Source of the DNA: Pseudoscleropodium purum
Taxonomy: Eukaryota > Streptophyta > Bryopsida > Hypnales > Brachytheciaceae
Length of the DNA: 64,000 bases
Reading direction: 5' to 3'
Assembly: GCA_963969395.1 (NCBI GenBank)
Contig: OZ017795.1
Span: 1,612,001-1,676,000 of the forward strand
Shown here: positions 24,481 to 35,319 of the stretch, piece by piece
Layout of the letters: each line of letters starts with the position of its first letter
How positions within the stretch are numbered: the first letter of the stretch is position 1
Notes under the pieces: generated by a model
Told to the model about the DNA's origin: nothing
The model's input: the letters and a program-made list of their open reading frames with translations, nothing else
Databases searched by the model: none
Made by a program: the position numbers and the translations under genes

Positions 24481-24747
24481 TCTCACTATTACTCCATGAT
24501 GTGGAAGTTACTTCCATTGTTTCAGATGCACACCCTCCGAGAATAACGTCTCGAACGACACTGCCGAGACTTAATCCAGATATTGAATTAATGAATTTAT
24601 ATTATATCACCGTTTTCGATCTTCCATCGCGATGCAAGCAATGTACCCTTGGCATGGCCTGCTCGATCATGGTAACGGCGTTACATGAACATGAAGAATT
24701 AATCTTCAATTCATTCAATTCAAGTACTGCATGATTGAGATGGTCAA

Positions 24748-24930
24748 AACAGATATTTTGTTAAAATGGCGGCATTCCATCGGGCATTTTTCCATGAATT
24801 TTCTAAGACTGGTATAGATTTCAGATCCTCAAACCCTGAAATCTAGGACTGGTATACAGTTTGGAACGCACGTTTTGAACCGAAAAGTGCCAAGTTTGTG
24901 GAATACCGCCATTTTAATGAAATATCCGTT
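24748..24930. mobile_element. MITE, ATATTTC-GTTAAAATGG family
   Basis: A 183-bp element with ends AACAGATATTTTGTTAAAATGGCGG and CCGCCATTTTAATGAAATATCCGTT, the best-matched pair in the window. TCAA flanks both sides (24744-24747, 24931-24934). Confidence 0.92.
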
Positions 24931-25292
24931 TCAAACCAAAATAATGTCTCAGTCGAAAGAAATTAAACTATTAATTAATGTCAATATAAATTTATAAATC
25001 TTACTCGATTTATCAATTTCGCTTTCATTGTAACTCCCCCGCTTTACAACATTTTCACTACTTCAGATGCTCTACCGGCGAGACTAGCTTTTCAGAACAG
25101 GAACTACCATCGACACCTGAATTTATTTGCAACTATAACATGGAGGGCAAAGATCGCTTTCCCCTGCCTGCAGTACTTCGCTTTTCCGCTCTCAGCTAGA
25201 CGTGCATTGTCGAACTAGCAGTACTTTCAATTCCAGTTGTGATCAGTATTAGGACAGTTCCAGAAGTGAATCGGTGAATCTACGTAGAACCG

Positions 25293-26408
25293 ATGGCGAT
25301 CGTCCAAGAGTTTGACAATGGTTTCATACTGTATGGGCTCTGTGAGGTGCAACCCGAGCAGTGGTCGGATAATCATACAGCCGACGCCGAGGACTCTTAC
25401 GGCTCTGTTACCCTGGACGAAACACAGAACAGTTGTCAGGCTGAGGTGGAGCCGCAGCTGCCAAACGAAGTGGAGATTCCAAAAGTTAAAGAGGAGCTGC
25501 CAAAGGAAGTGGAGCTCCAGAAGCCAAAGGAGCATCACCACCAACCGGAAAGTATGTTAGAGCTTCTTAACAGTTGCGATCCTCAGCCTTCGAAGGAGGA
25601 AGCAAAAGCGAAAGGCAATCCGGCAGGAGAGACCCAGAATTCAGAACCAGACCGCAATCAGTTGGATCATGAACCCAAGCACTTCGCCGTCGTCTCCCCC
25701 GAACCGGTACCAGTACCGGTACTCCAACTCTCATGGGACGTCTTACCTCCCGGCTCCAAAGCCAAAGGCGTCTACTACCACAAGAACAACAGGCAATGGG
25801 AGGCTCATCTCTGGATCCGAGGTCGCCAACTGCGCAACCGCAAGAAAAAGGGTGTGCAGGTCTTCGTGGGCAACTACAGCACCGAAGACGAAGCCAAGCA
25901 AGCTCACGACCGAGCAGCCATCAAGTTCGACGTTCGAACTTCGGGACGGAGTCATCGACCATACCCTCTCAACTTCCATGAGTCCGCTCAAGCAGATTTC
26001 ATCGCCGAGCACAAAGATTGGAGTCCGAGAGACTTTCTGTGGAAGCTCAGGCGATACTCACTCAAGTTCAGCTCGGGGAAAAGCAACATGAAAGGGGTGA
26101 CTGTGAGGGAAAGCTTCCGGAAACGAAGGATCACACGAGGGGAAGACTCAGAATTTCCAGTTTCTCGTGAGACATCGATGTCGTTGCGGTATGAAGCTAG
26201 GATCACGAAAACTGATGGGAGGAAAATGACGTACAGTATTGGGACGTTTGGAAGTGAGGAAGAAGCTGGGAAAGCTTACGATAGAGCAGCGTTGTTTATC
26301 AAAAAGGGCATGGAGGAAGTGGAGCAGTGGCATGTGATCACGAATTTTCGGCCGAGTAACTATACTGAGGAAGAAATTTTGGAGGCTGGAAAGAAACTGG
26401 TTTTCTAA
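25293..26408 (+). CDS. AP2/ERF-superfamily transcription factor with two AP2-like domains
   Basis: A single-exon, 371-residue protein. The first ATG in good context (GATGGCG) is used. Residues 1-150 are acidic and Gln/Pro/Glu-rich, likely an activation or disordered region with short EVE/PKEVE-type repeats. AP2 domain 1 spans about 158-228 (GVYYHKNNRQWEAHLW, VFVGNYSTEDEAKQAHDRAA), with the usual YEAHLWI-like strand and AA-helix. Domain 2 spans about 266-354 (MKGVTVRESFRKRRI, YEARITK, GTFGSEEEAGKAYDRAA). It has a long insertion between its first two strands and is more diverged. Two domains point to the AP2 subfamily rather than ERF/DREB, but neither domain is canonical. It presumably binds DNA in the nucleus; targets are unknown. 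Confidence 0.88.
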   Translation: MAIVQEFDNGFILYGLCEVQPEQWSDNHTADAEDSYGSVTLDETQNSCQAEVEPQLPNEVEIPKVKEELPKEVELQKPKEHHHQPESMLELLNSCDPQPSKEEAKAKGNPAGETQNSEPDRNQLDHEPKHFAVVSPEPVPVPVLQLSWDVLPPGSKAKGVYYHKNNRQWEAHLWIRGRQLRNRKKKGVQVFVGNYSTEDEAKQAHDRAAIKFDVRTSGRSHRPYPLNFHESAQADFIAEHKDWSPRDFLWKLRRYSLKFSSGKSNMKGVTVRESFRKRRITRGEDSEFPVSRETSMSLRYEARITKTDGRKMTYSIGTFGSEEEAGKAYDRAALFIKKGMEEVEQWHVITNFRPSNYTEEEILEAGKKLVF

Positions 26409-27408
26409 TAGTTTATAGTTGACCTATTTAAACTTGTCATTGAAGCTTTTGATCGAGATTTCGAATTAGATTCTACCTAATTGGTCATTGATTTCATGTT
26501 TCGGTAGTGTTAGATTGGAGGTGTTAAGTTAATTGGAATCGAAGGATCTGGATGATCCTCTTGCAGCTTGTTAGATTTGTATAGGATTGTATATATGATG
26601 GAAACTTTCATGGTCTGGAGTTGGAATAGTCTATTCACAGGGAGCTCAGAAAGAATCCTTAGAGTGGAAAATGTACGTGTAGGGTACACAGTCCTAGCTA
26701 CGATTGGTGTGCAACCATCAAATTTTTGTTGAAACCAGTTGCAATCCTTGCTTCATTTTGTTCATTTAAGATTTGTAGTGCAAAAATAGTCTTCAGTTAA
26801 TTTGGCGACAGCTACATTGATTTGTACTAATTGTGTGAGTGACACTAATTTATCAAAGTCAGATTGTATTTTTTAATTAGTGCAAGTCGAAATAATATGG
26901 TGATGTACCATTTTCCAATGAAACAAAATTTTGTGGTGACAAGAATTTATCACTTGACACTAATTTTCTAAGTGACTCTACTTTTTTCCCTCTCATTAAT
27001 GAGACTAATCAATGTAGTACTATAGTTGGGGCTTTAAATTGTTGTTTACACATTTAAGTAGTTATTGTCTTTTTTATTTTTAAAAATAAACCTCAATTCC
27101 ATATCGGTCGTTGTAAGCTATAATGTATTAGAAGATTTTTGGGGCCTCTAAAAGCCTACAAGTTATCGTAGCTTGTAAATGCAGGGAACAAGTTTGGTGC
27201 AATGGAATGACGTGGTTGAGACCCTACCATGTTATTGCCTAAAAGTTTTTGTTGTTGTTGTTATTTTTCAACTTTTTATGGCATTTGAAAAAAAAATTTA
27301 ATTTTTTTTTTTTAAATCTTTTTTTTTAACACTAGGCCATTCCCTCCGCTGCAGAGAATAGTTGCGAGGGAACAGGCTTGAAATAGGCTTCTAAAGCCCC
27401 CCAAAATC
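26409..27408. other. 3' flank of AP2 gene and AT-rich spacer
   Basis: The first ~250 bases are the likely 3' untranslated region. No further gene is seen. Confidence 0.5.
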
Positions 27409-27665
27409 CATGGTTGTCATAGTGAACGGACGTCCGGTTCGCCCATCCGTTAGAGGTCCCGCCCGTCCGATACAGTCAACACATAGTTGACTTTCTGATA
27501 ACGAAAAAATAGGCCACGTGGATGCCATGTGGATTAAGGAACATGCTGGGCGCAGATGAGGTGATGTGTCATTCTGCAAAATTGCACAAGTTACAAAATT
27601 AAAGCCGTCCGAACTGTCTATCCGTCCCGTCTAATGATCCTAACTCGCCTGTTATGACAACCATG
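27409..27665. mobile_element. hAT-like MITE A, GTCCG-rich
   Basis: The ends are a perfect 13-bp inverted repeat, CATGGTTGTCATA and TATGACAACCATG. The 8-bp flanks CCAAAATC (27401-27408) and CAAAAATC (27666-27673) match at seven of eight positions, as for an aged hAT target-site duplication. The interior is non-coding, with repeated CGTCCG/CGGACG words near both ends. Confidence 0.88.
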
Positions 27666-27673
27666 CAAAAATC

Positions 27674-28853
27674 TTTTAATGCCTAGTTTTCAAAATAAGT
27701 TTTCTTATGCATATTGATAGAAAGTTCAATTTCCAAACCATTTTCAAAGAATATAATTATTACAAAAATCAAAAGATTAGTCGTTAGATGCTAAGTTTAA
27801 ATTTATTTATATATATAAACCAAAGGTAAAAACTATAGTTTACTATAATACATTTCTTTTGAAGAATTAGAATTTTAAAACCTCTCATTTATTGAGAATA
27901 CTTTAATCAAAATAATGTTAATATTTTGATGGTAAATAAAAACCAATTTTATTTCAGATTTTCATTTCCATCATCAATTTCTTATTACAATTACATTGCT
28001 TGATAATGGACTTAGTTTCTAAAATTTTAAGTATGTCTATGATCTTGAATTTTTATTCAAAATATAAGCACTCAGATTAAGGATTTTTTTATTCTAAAGA
28101 AGTAAATTGAAAAGAATATAGTAGGTATTTTATTTTTATTATATAAAAGTATTTTACTATAATTTTCAAAAAGCACCAATATCAAAGTCTCTATTTTCTA
28201 AAGATTTTCCTTTAAATTATTTTTATGAATAATTTACTTGAAAAGTTTAAGACTAACATTTTATAAAAAGCTTTGTTATTAGTATACTATTCTTTGTATT
28301 TTATTCTATCTTTAAAAAAATTCAAAAACTCATAATACTAATTCCCAAGCTAATTCAAATATTACCCACTATACAATTAATGCAAATTTGCAAGACACAC
28401 TAATAGAATTTAATTTAATTTAAATGACACTATTTTATACATTGTTTTTTCATTTATTTCCATCTTTAGTTCTAAATTCTAGAATTGGTTATTGGTATAG
28501 ATTTTAGAATGCACAATTTCAAAGTAAAATGCCAAATTTGTTGAATATTTACTGATTATACAATTTTCATTTTAATTAAAATTTGGTTACTAGTACATCC
28601 AAGATCAATACTAAATAATTTTTAAAATGTATGCCAAAATTGTTGCAATTTTATTTTGCAAAAACAAGACTATTTTATATAGACAATAAAGAAATATTAA
28701 AGAATATTAATGTGGTTTTCCTAATTATTGAAAGATTAATTAATTATTTAGTAGAGAATATTGATCCGGATGGTGATATAGTAGTTTATAGTATTTTAAA
28801 TATTAAAATCAATATAATATGATCCACACTATTTGCATACCATCTCAAATACT
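27674..28853. other. AT-rich spacer with a decayed MITE trace
   Basis: Phrases at about 28480-28585 (ATTGGTATAGATTTTAGAATGCAC, then AAAATGCCAAATTTG and CATTTTAATTAAAATT) are remnants of the 4-bp-TSD MITE family. No gene is seen. Confidence 0.45.
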
Positions 28854-28861
28854 ACAAATTT

Positions 28862-29072
28862 CAGGGTTGACAGGACGTCTGGATGTGGACTCCGACAATC
28901 GCGGACACCGTCCGCCCCATCCCGCCCTATCCGCCCCATCCGCCCCGTCCGTCCGCCCCGCCCGTCCACCTTCCGAAGGCGGGAGGGACGCTGCGTCCGT
29001 TGGCGTCCGTGCGAACGGATGTCCGGATTATGGACGCCTTTTTCAGGCGAACATAGAGATTCGTCAACCCTA
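28862..29072. mobile_element. hAT-like MITE C, GTCCG-rich
   Basis: A 211-bp, strikingly GC-rich island in AT-rich DNA. Ends CAGGGTTGAC and GTCAACCCTA form the inverted repeat. ACAAATTT on both sides (28854-28861, 29073-29080) is a perfect 8-bp target-site duplication. The interior is built from CCGCCCCATCCG/CGTCCG-like words. Confidence 0.9.
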
Positions 29073-31149
29073 ACAAATTTCATCAAAATGTCATCTATTC
29101 CATTTACTTTCATCTAATTTTCATCTTAGCCTTTAAATTCCATTATAATCTTGGGAAACAAATGGATTTTAGGTAGGTTCATACAATGTGAATATTTGTT
29201 TTCATTTCTTGAAATTTTTTTGAAGATAGAAAAAGACATTAGTTTTTTAGGAAAATAGTTTATATTTTAATAAGTGCTCAAAAACAAAAGTTATGGCAAT
29301 ATTATGACCAAAATTGTATATCCTAAGTCCTGACATGACTTGAGGTTTTCATCTCATGAATGATGTCATATCAAATCAAGGATGTCACATTAGACAAGTG
29401 TTATTGTCCAATGTGACATTTTCTATGTATTACATGTCCCATTGGATATGTTCAACCATTAGAGAAAATTTGGACTCTTTGGAAGGCCTTTCTTTTATTG
29501 ACTAGATGTGCGAATATAGTAAAAAGTGAAAATATTACTTTTGAAAAAAATAGTAAAAATCATGTATCAAGTGATTGCTTCAAGTGCTATCACTACTATG
29601 TTAGATGCATTTTTAAATTTTATTTATTTTTAATTTCTTATACCTACGCATTTGAATGGTTTATTTTAGTTCCCTAGAAAGTCTACATTTTCTCTAATGA
29701 TGTTAAGCAAATGAAGCAATGTGATGAGTAGAAATTTGTTTAATGTAATAATGTTGCATTACATCCATCATGGTGTGTCATGACATGTCAAGATTTTATC
29801 AATAATTATTCTTTTCAAATCCTTACAATCTGAATACTAAACCTTCAACTCTCAACATTTTAGGACTTATTTTTCACTATTTTATGACAATCATGGATGA
29901 AAAATCAAATATAATATCACTAATTTTTAATAAAACAGTATAAAACTAATCCTATTTACATTGTTTCCTTAAGATGATTCTATAATATTCCATTCAAATA
30001 GTTAGAATATTCAATCATAATATACTTTGGATATGGATCACGTCATGTATTTTGACATTAATATGATATTGTAGCTAGAGATCAATTGTGTGATCTAAAC
30101 AACCGTAGATAGTTATGACCCATGATATGATTTAAATCCATTGACTTAGAAGTCCATCATGATAGAATGTTTTAACTATTTGGATGAAATATCATAAAAT
30201 AATCTAAATAACAAAACATTATTTAGACTAACATGATAAAAAATATTGATGCATTTGATTTTTTATTCATGATTATGATAAAATGTTGAGAGTTTAGGAT
30301 TAAGGTTGTCAAGATTCTAAATTTTTTCTAACATGTCATGACGTATTGTGAGGGATACATGTGATATAATATCATGAATGATTTAAAAGCTCAAAATCAC
30401 ATCATAATAAAAAATGGAGGTAAAACTAAGGTAGTACTAAATGAAAATAAAACCAACACCACTAATAAATTTCACAAAAATTTGTGAATTATTGAATCCA
30501 ATACTAGTGAGAATCTTTAAGACTACTAGTAAACAATATGTATCCTTCATTATTTTTTTAATCATAAAATTTAAAAATCGAGTCTCAAAAAGTACTTTAT
30601 ATATATTTTTTCTACCTTTATTACCTACAAAATGAAACTTCCCATTATTCATTATAACTTTCATTTCATTATTTGGCTTTGAATAGTTCAAATGTTTTTG
30701 AATAAAATTCAATTTATATAGTTCATTAAACTAATCAAGTTAATTAATCTATTTTCAGAATATAATTTCACTAAATAGGTCTTGGTTTGACATTGAAATT
30801 GAAACATTTTTGCAATATTTCTTAGAATGACCTTTGTAAACAAACCTTTACATTGATATAGATTATCAACAAAACTTGCCTAAGTTATAAAAATATCCAA
30901 ATTATTAGACTTTTTAGTCTTGGATATGCAATTCCCATGATATATAGTCCTAATTATAACCAACAGTATATAACATAGAATTTCAGAACCCACTGTAGGA
31001 GATTCAACCACCATGGGGACATTTTTCCCCTAATGAGATTAATAAAATTATTTTATCCACTATTGTACTAAGAAGCAAGTTTAGTCTCCCTCTATAGGGA
31101 GTTGATCTCTATCCATAATTATAGACTTTCCTACCACCTTCCTCATTAA
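29073..31149. other. AT-rich spacer including a dispersed repeat
   Basis: No gene is seen. About 29400-29830 recurs, diverged, at 34825-35225 (shared GTCCCATTGGATATGTTCAA-type, TAGATGTGCGAATATAGTA-type and CATCATGG..GTCATGACAT words). It is probably an unclassified dispersed repeat. Confidence 0.55.
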
Positions 31150-31553
31150 ATAATTTGGAATTGGTCATGTCAAGTTGCTATTGCTTATTCATAGATGGAT
31201 TTTTTTGGTAAAAGTACATCAAGTTCATATAGCAATAAAATATGGTGGTGTCAACCACAAGTGAAGGCATGCAATTCAAGATGCTAATCATGGGATTGTA
31301 TTCTTGGCTTGGGATGAAAGCTATGTTGAGAAATACATTAGCATAGACATGGAAAAAGAAATGACAACATAGTATCTTATCTCCATCTCTTTTTTGATCC
31401 ACGTAGACTTCTAGAAGCTTCTCAAGGATTCCATTGTAGAGTTTGGACATTCATATATGGGGACCTTGCAACTCGCATGTGATGAATACGAGCTCTATAA
31501 TGTGTTGCATCACATTGGGCTAACTTTGTGGGCCACCAAATTAATAATTTGAA
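31150..31553 (+). pseudogene. SAUR pseudogene
   Basis: On the plus strand from about 31242, the sequence is a degenerate copy of the SAUR gene at 59746-60075: it opens MVVSTTSEGMQFKMLIMGL and shows SWLGMKA, then hits several stops and frame losses, while nucleotide similarity runs on to the former stop. Similarity also covers the intron-like stretch before the ATG (GGAATTGGTCATGTCAAGTTGC) and sequence beyond the stop to about 31680. It is therefore a DNA-level duplicate, not a retrocopy. It forms the outer end of the inverted duplication that also carries ATG101. Confidence 0.8.
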
Positions 31554-31994
31554 ACCATTTGCAACCATTGACATGGGATTGCATTGGATACTAGACTTAA
31601 CTCTAAACCATTAGAGGAAACTATAGGATAAATTAATGTAACTAAGACTAAAATTATTGGAATATTAAGCATAGGAGTGTGCAAAGGTAGACACAAAGAA
31701 TGGACAAGAATAATAGAGTACGCAATTATACAAAGAGTATAAACTTGTACAAAATGTATGGAATTGTATAAAAAGTATATTTTATTACTTACAAAAACCA
31801 TAAACCTTGCATAATTTCTAGATCATGTGCAACAAAATTCAATGCAATAGTCAAGCACCTAGATTACTATCTATTTTACTCATCTATTTAGTAGTTAATG
31901 TTAACATATGCTCTATGGTTTCTATGTGATTAGGTTCAAAGAACAAGACAATGGTTCCCCAGATTTAGTGGCTATATCACCAGTTAACCATCCA

Positions 31995-34818
31995 CTAGAA
32001 ATCCAATTTATCTGTTGGATAAGCAACTTTTTTGAACAATAACTTCAAAATAGCCACATCCAAGTGCCTCAATGTGACCTGGTCGCCCACAACTATGTCA
32101 TGGTATTGACAATAATGTCTCCATTCTTTAGTAAGCATGACTTGTGTTCGTCCCTTCTTGATGTGCGATATTTTCACTTTGACAAACAAAGAATAAAGCT
32201 TCCCTATGTATAGGAGTTGAATGATTCTTAAAGAAGCCTCTCCTTCAAAATAATCTCAAAACTTCTGAAAGAACCTTGTAGGCACCCTATGAAACCAAAT
32301 TTAAAAGAATAAGAGATGTATCCCTTTGAAAATAAAAACAAACTAACTAACACCCTATAGTTCCAATTATATTGAGAGATACACCCTTCAAAATACAAAT
32401 GAAATTGTAGATGTAGTTACTAGAATTTGGAGGGATGCTTTCTTCAAAGTCTTGTGAAAAGTGTCCCTAGCACATGGTGCTCCTCCTTTAGATATAGATA
32501 CGAGCGCCACGAATCCATCTGGCTGCGCATCCATGGCAGACTATGACGAAGTAGGCACCAAACAATGACAAAGTAAAAGTGGACACCGAACAAAAAATAG
32601 CCAAGAGTGACTCTACTACAAGCCGAGAGCCTCTACACACAATGACTTTGCAAAGAGAATGTGTTGTTTATAATACTAGTCATTTAGACTTCATTTGAGG
32701 AAGATGCCTACTACATGGAGTAGGTCCAATAATTTCTAATCCATGTTATTCATGGTAGAATGTAATACAACTTTGCAAAACATCAAATAACCATCATGGG
32801 TTTCAAGCGTATGGATGACTATCATGACTATCCAATGTGCCAATGTGAGTTTTTGGGTTCAGTAGTCATGCTCAAAAAAATAAACAAACACATATGAAAA
32901 CATGTTTTTGTGCATATGAGGCATGAGTAGAGACACATTAGCGTAAGGGCAAACATGAAACTGTAAACTAAGACCTTTGTCGTAATTGAAAATGAAGGAT
33001 GAAAGATGATGGATTCAAAATAGATTGAAGAGAAGTCATTTGATGGAATGGAGAGAATGCATCCTAAATAGTAGATGATTCCATGATAAACAACTACAAA
33101 TTACTTTAAATGAATATGAGTAATCAGATTAAAAGCTGAAATGGTAGACACAACAAATGGATAAAAATTACCAAGTACAAATTTGTACAAAGCGTATGAA
33201 ATTGTACAAAATGTATGGAATTATATAAAAAATTATCTCTTAGTATCTAGAGTCTTCGTCCTTCCTAAACCAATGTAATCCGGTAGTAATAGTTGCGAGG
33301 ATATTCTTACTTATGTCAAAGGTAATCTCCCCACCTTTTCACCTGTCTAGCTTTGGAATCATAACAAATTTACCATGCACCACAAGATGTACATCAATAT
33401 CGGCTCGTTGAGAGTTGTGTAAATATACGTACCCATCATTCCACTTCTGATAGTATGTACCTTGTATGACGAAGTCACCAACTTCAAATTTTGGACCCCA
33501 AGTACATTTGAACCTGTCAAGGACCTCATACTTCCCCGTGGTGCATTGTAGAATATAAAACTCTACTCCCTTAGTATTTCCATGGTTATCATGACGGGCG
33601 AGTTAGGATCATCGGACGGGACGGACGAACGGGCAAACCGGATCGGACGGACGGTCTGGACGGCTTTAATTTTGCGCCCTGACGATCTTGTCTATGCCCA
33701 ACATATTCCTTAATCCACATGGCATCCACATGGCCTATTTTTCCGTTATCAAAAAGTCAACTATGTGTTGACTGTATCGGACGGGCGGGACCTCTAACGG
33801 ACGGGCGAATCGGACGGATGGGCGAACCGGACATCCGTCCACTATGACAACTATGAGTATTTCCTTTCGCAGCAGGGATAGCAAAGTTGTCACCTAATTA
33901 GTATGTGGCAATCTACCCAAGCTCCTTGCTTGTAAATTTGGTATCAATCAACTTCACGATATCATTCACGTCGGTTGATTTAGGAACTTTGGAGTTATAC
34001 TTTTTCCAAAAAGAAATTAAAGATCTTCCATTCTACCAAAGCATAAAGCCTTCCATTGTACTTAGGTTCAAGAGTGAGAGTCTAATGATGCCTAGGTGCC
34101 GTATTGAAAACCCTATAGCCTCAAACACAATATCTTGACACTTCTCTTTTTCAATCTTTGTCTTCAACCCCTTCCCTGCAAATTCAATCCAACTGGAGAT
34201 AGTTGATAATTTTGTCAATCTCACCTTCCTCACATTACCATATGCACCTTCCTCCTTTTGTCCTAGCGTTATTACCACTTTCACTAAAGGTGGAAGCCAG
34301 TCTACAAATGCACTCACACATTGATACAATATGCATTTCTCAATTGAATCCTTCCATGGTGATTTTGCTTTATTGCAACTAATAGAAAAGTGTTGACACC
34401 ACTTCTAGACTATATGTAGTTTTGAAAGTGACTCTTTATCTTCATCGTCCAAGTCGCTAGCACCCTCTTTTTTCTTCACATGGTAAAAATAGCTTGCCAC
34501 TACTTTAGTGGTCAATGCAATCACCATTTTATCAAGAAACTTTGAATATAACCAATAATTCGAGTAATTGTTGAATTTCTTAGACGTTTCCAACTTCAAC
34601 TCAAGCTCGTGCCGTAAATTGTGTGTGAGCTTGTGGTAATTTTCTTCTTCATTGTTCACATACTCCCTTTTCAACATTTCAAAACTTCGTCGCATGTAGA
34701 ACTCCATCCCTATTGCCTTACATTTAGACAAGTACTCTATTGGGGGCCAATTCGGGTTTGGAGGCATCTTTTGCTTCTTTTGGCTTGATGATGAAGGGTC
34801 TAATGAACCAATGGCCAT
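31995..34818 (-). pseudogene. Decayed unidentified gene, interrupted by hAT MITE B
   Basis: From an ATG at 34818 one frame can be followed for about 1 kb through in-frame stops at 34405, 34033, 33913 and 33898. It starts MAIGSLDPSSSSQKKQK and has a helical, charged middle. The frame reaches AAKGNT, where the MITE at 33581-33855 begins. Ignoring the element and one target-site duplication, the frame continues directly into KGVEFYILQCTTGKYEVLDR and KFEVGDFVIQGTYYQ until a stop at 33339. A further piece at 32189-31995 (SHIKKGRTQVMLTKEWRHY, IVVGDQVTLRHL) loosely resembles the end of a B3 domain; its link to the rest is uncertain. I do not recognise the family. It may be host or transposon derived. 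Confidence 0.55.
33581..33855. mobile_element. hAT-like MITE B, GTCCG-rich, inside a former reading frame
   Basis: A 275-bp element in the opposite orientation to MITE A and homologous to it (TCAACTATGTGTTGACTGTATCGGACGG-type core, GGCATCCACATGGCC-like segment). The inverted ends are CATGGTTATCATG and the complement of CACTATGACAACTATG. AGTATTTC at 33573-33580 and 33856-33863 is a perfect 8-bp target-site duplication. Insert plus duplication is 283 bp, so it shifts the frame of the host sequence. Confidence 0.93.
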
Positions 34819-35319
34819 CCTAATGTCCCATTAGACATGTTCAATCACTAGAAAAACCTTGGACTCTTCAAAAGGCCTTCTCTTTATTGGCTAGATGTAC
34901 AAATATAGTAAATAGTGAAAATATTATTTTTGAAAAAAATTAAAAATCATGTAGCAAATGTTGACATGATTGTTTCAAGTGCTATCACTGCTATATTAAA
35001 TTGCAATATGAAATTTTAAAAATGTCTTTAAAATTTTAATTATTTTTAATTTATTGTATTTACACATTTCAAATGGTGTTTCTTAGTTCCCTAAAAAGTC
35101 TAAATTTTTTCTAATGGTGTCAAGTAAATGAAGCAATGTGATGAGTAGAAATTTGTTTAATGTCATAATGTCACATTACACCCATCATGGCATGTCATGA
35201 CATATCAAGATTTTGTCAATAACATACTTATGGTTGATGTCCAAATTAACATACTTACCAATTTTTTCTACTTGTTAAAAAAAAAACAAGTTTCTTATAG
35301 TGCATGTTTAAAGATTGAA

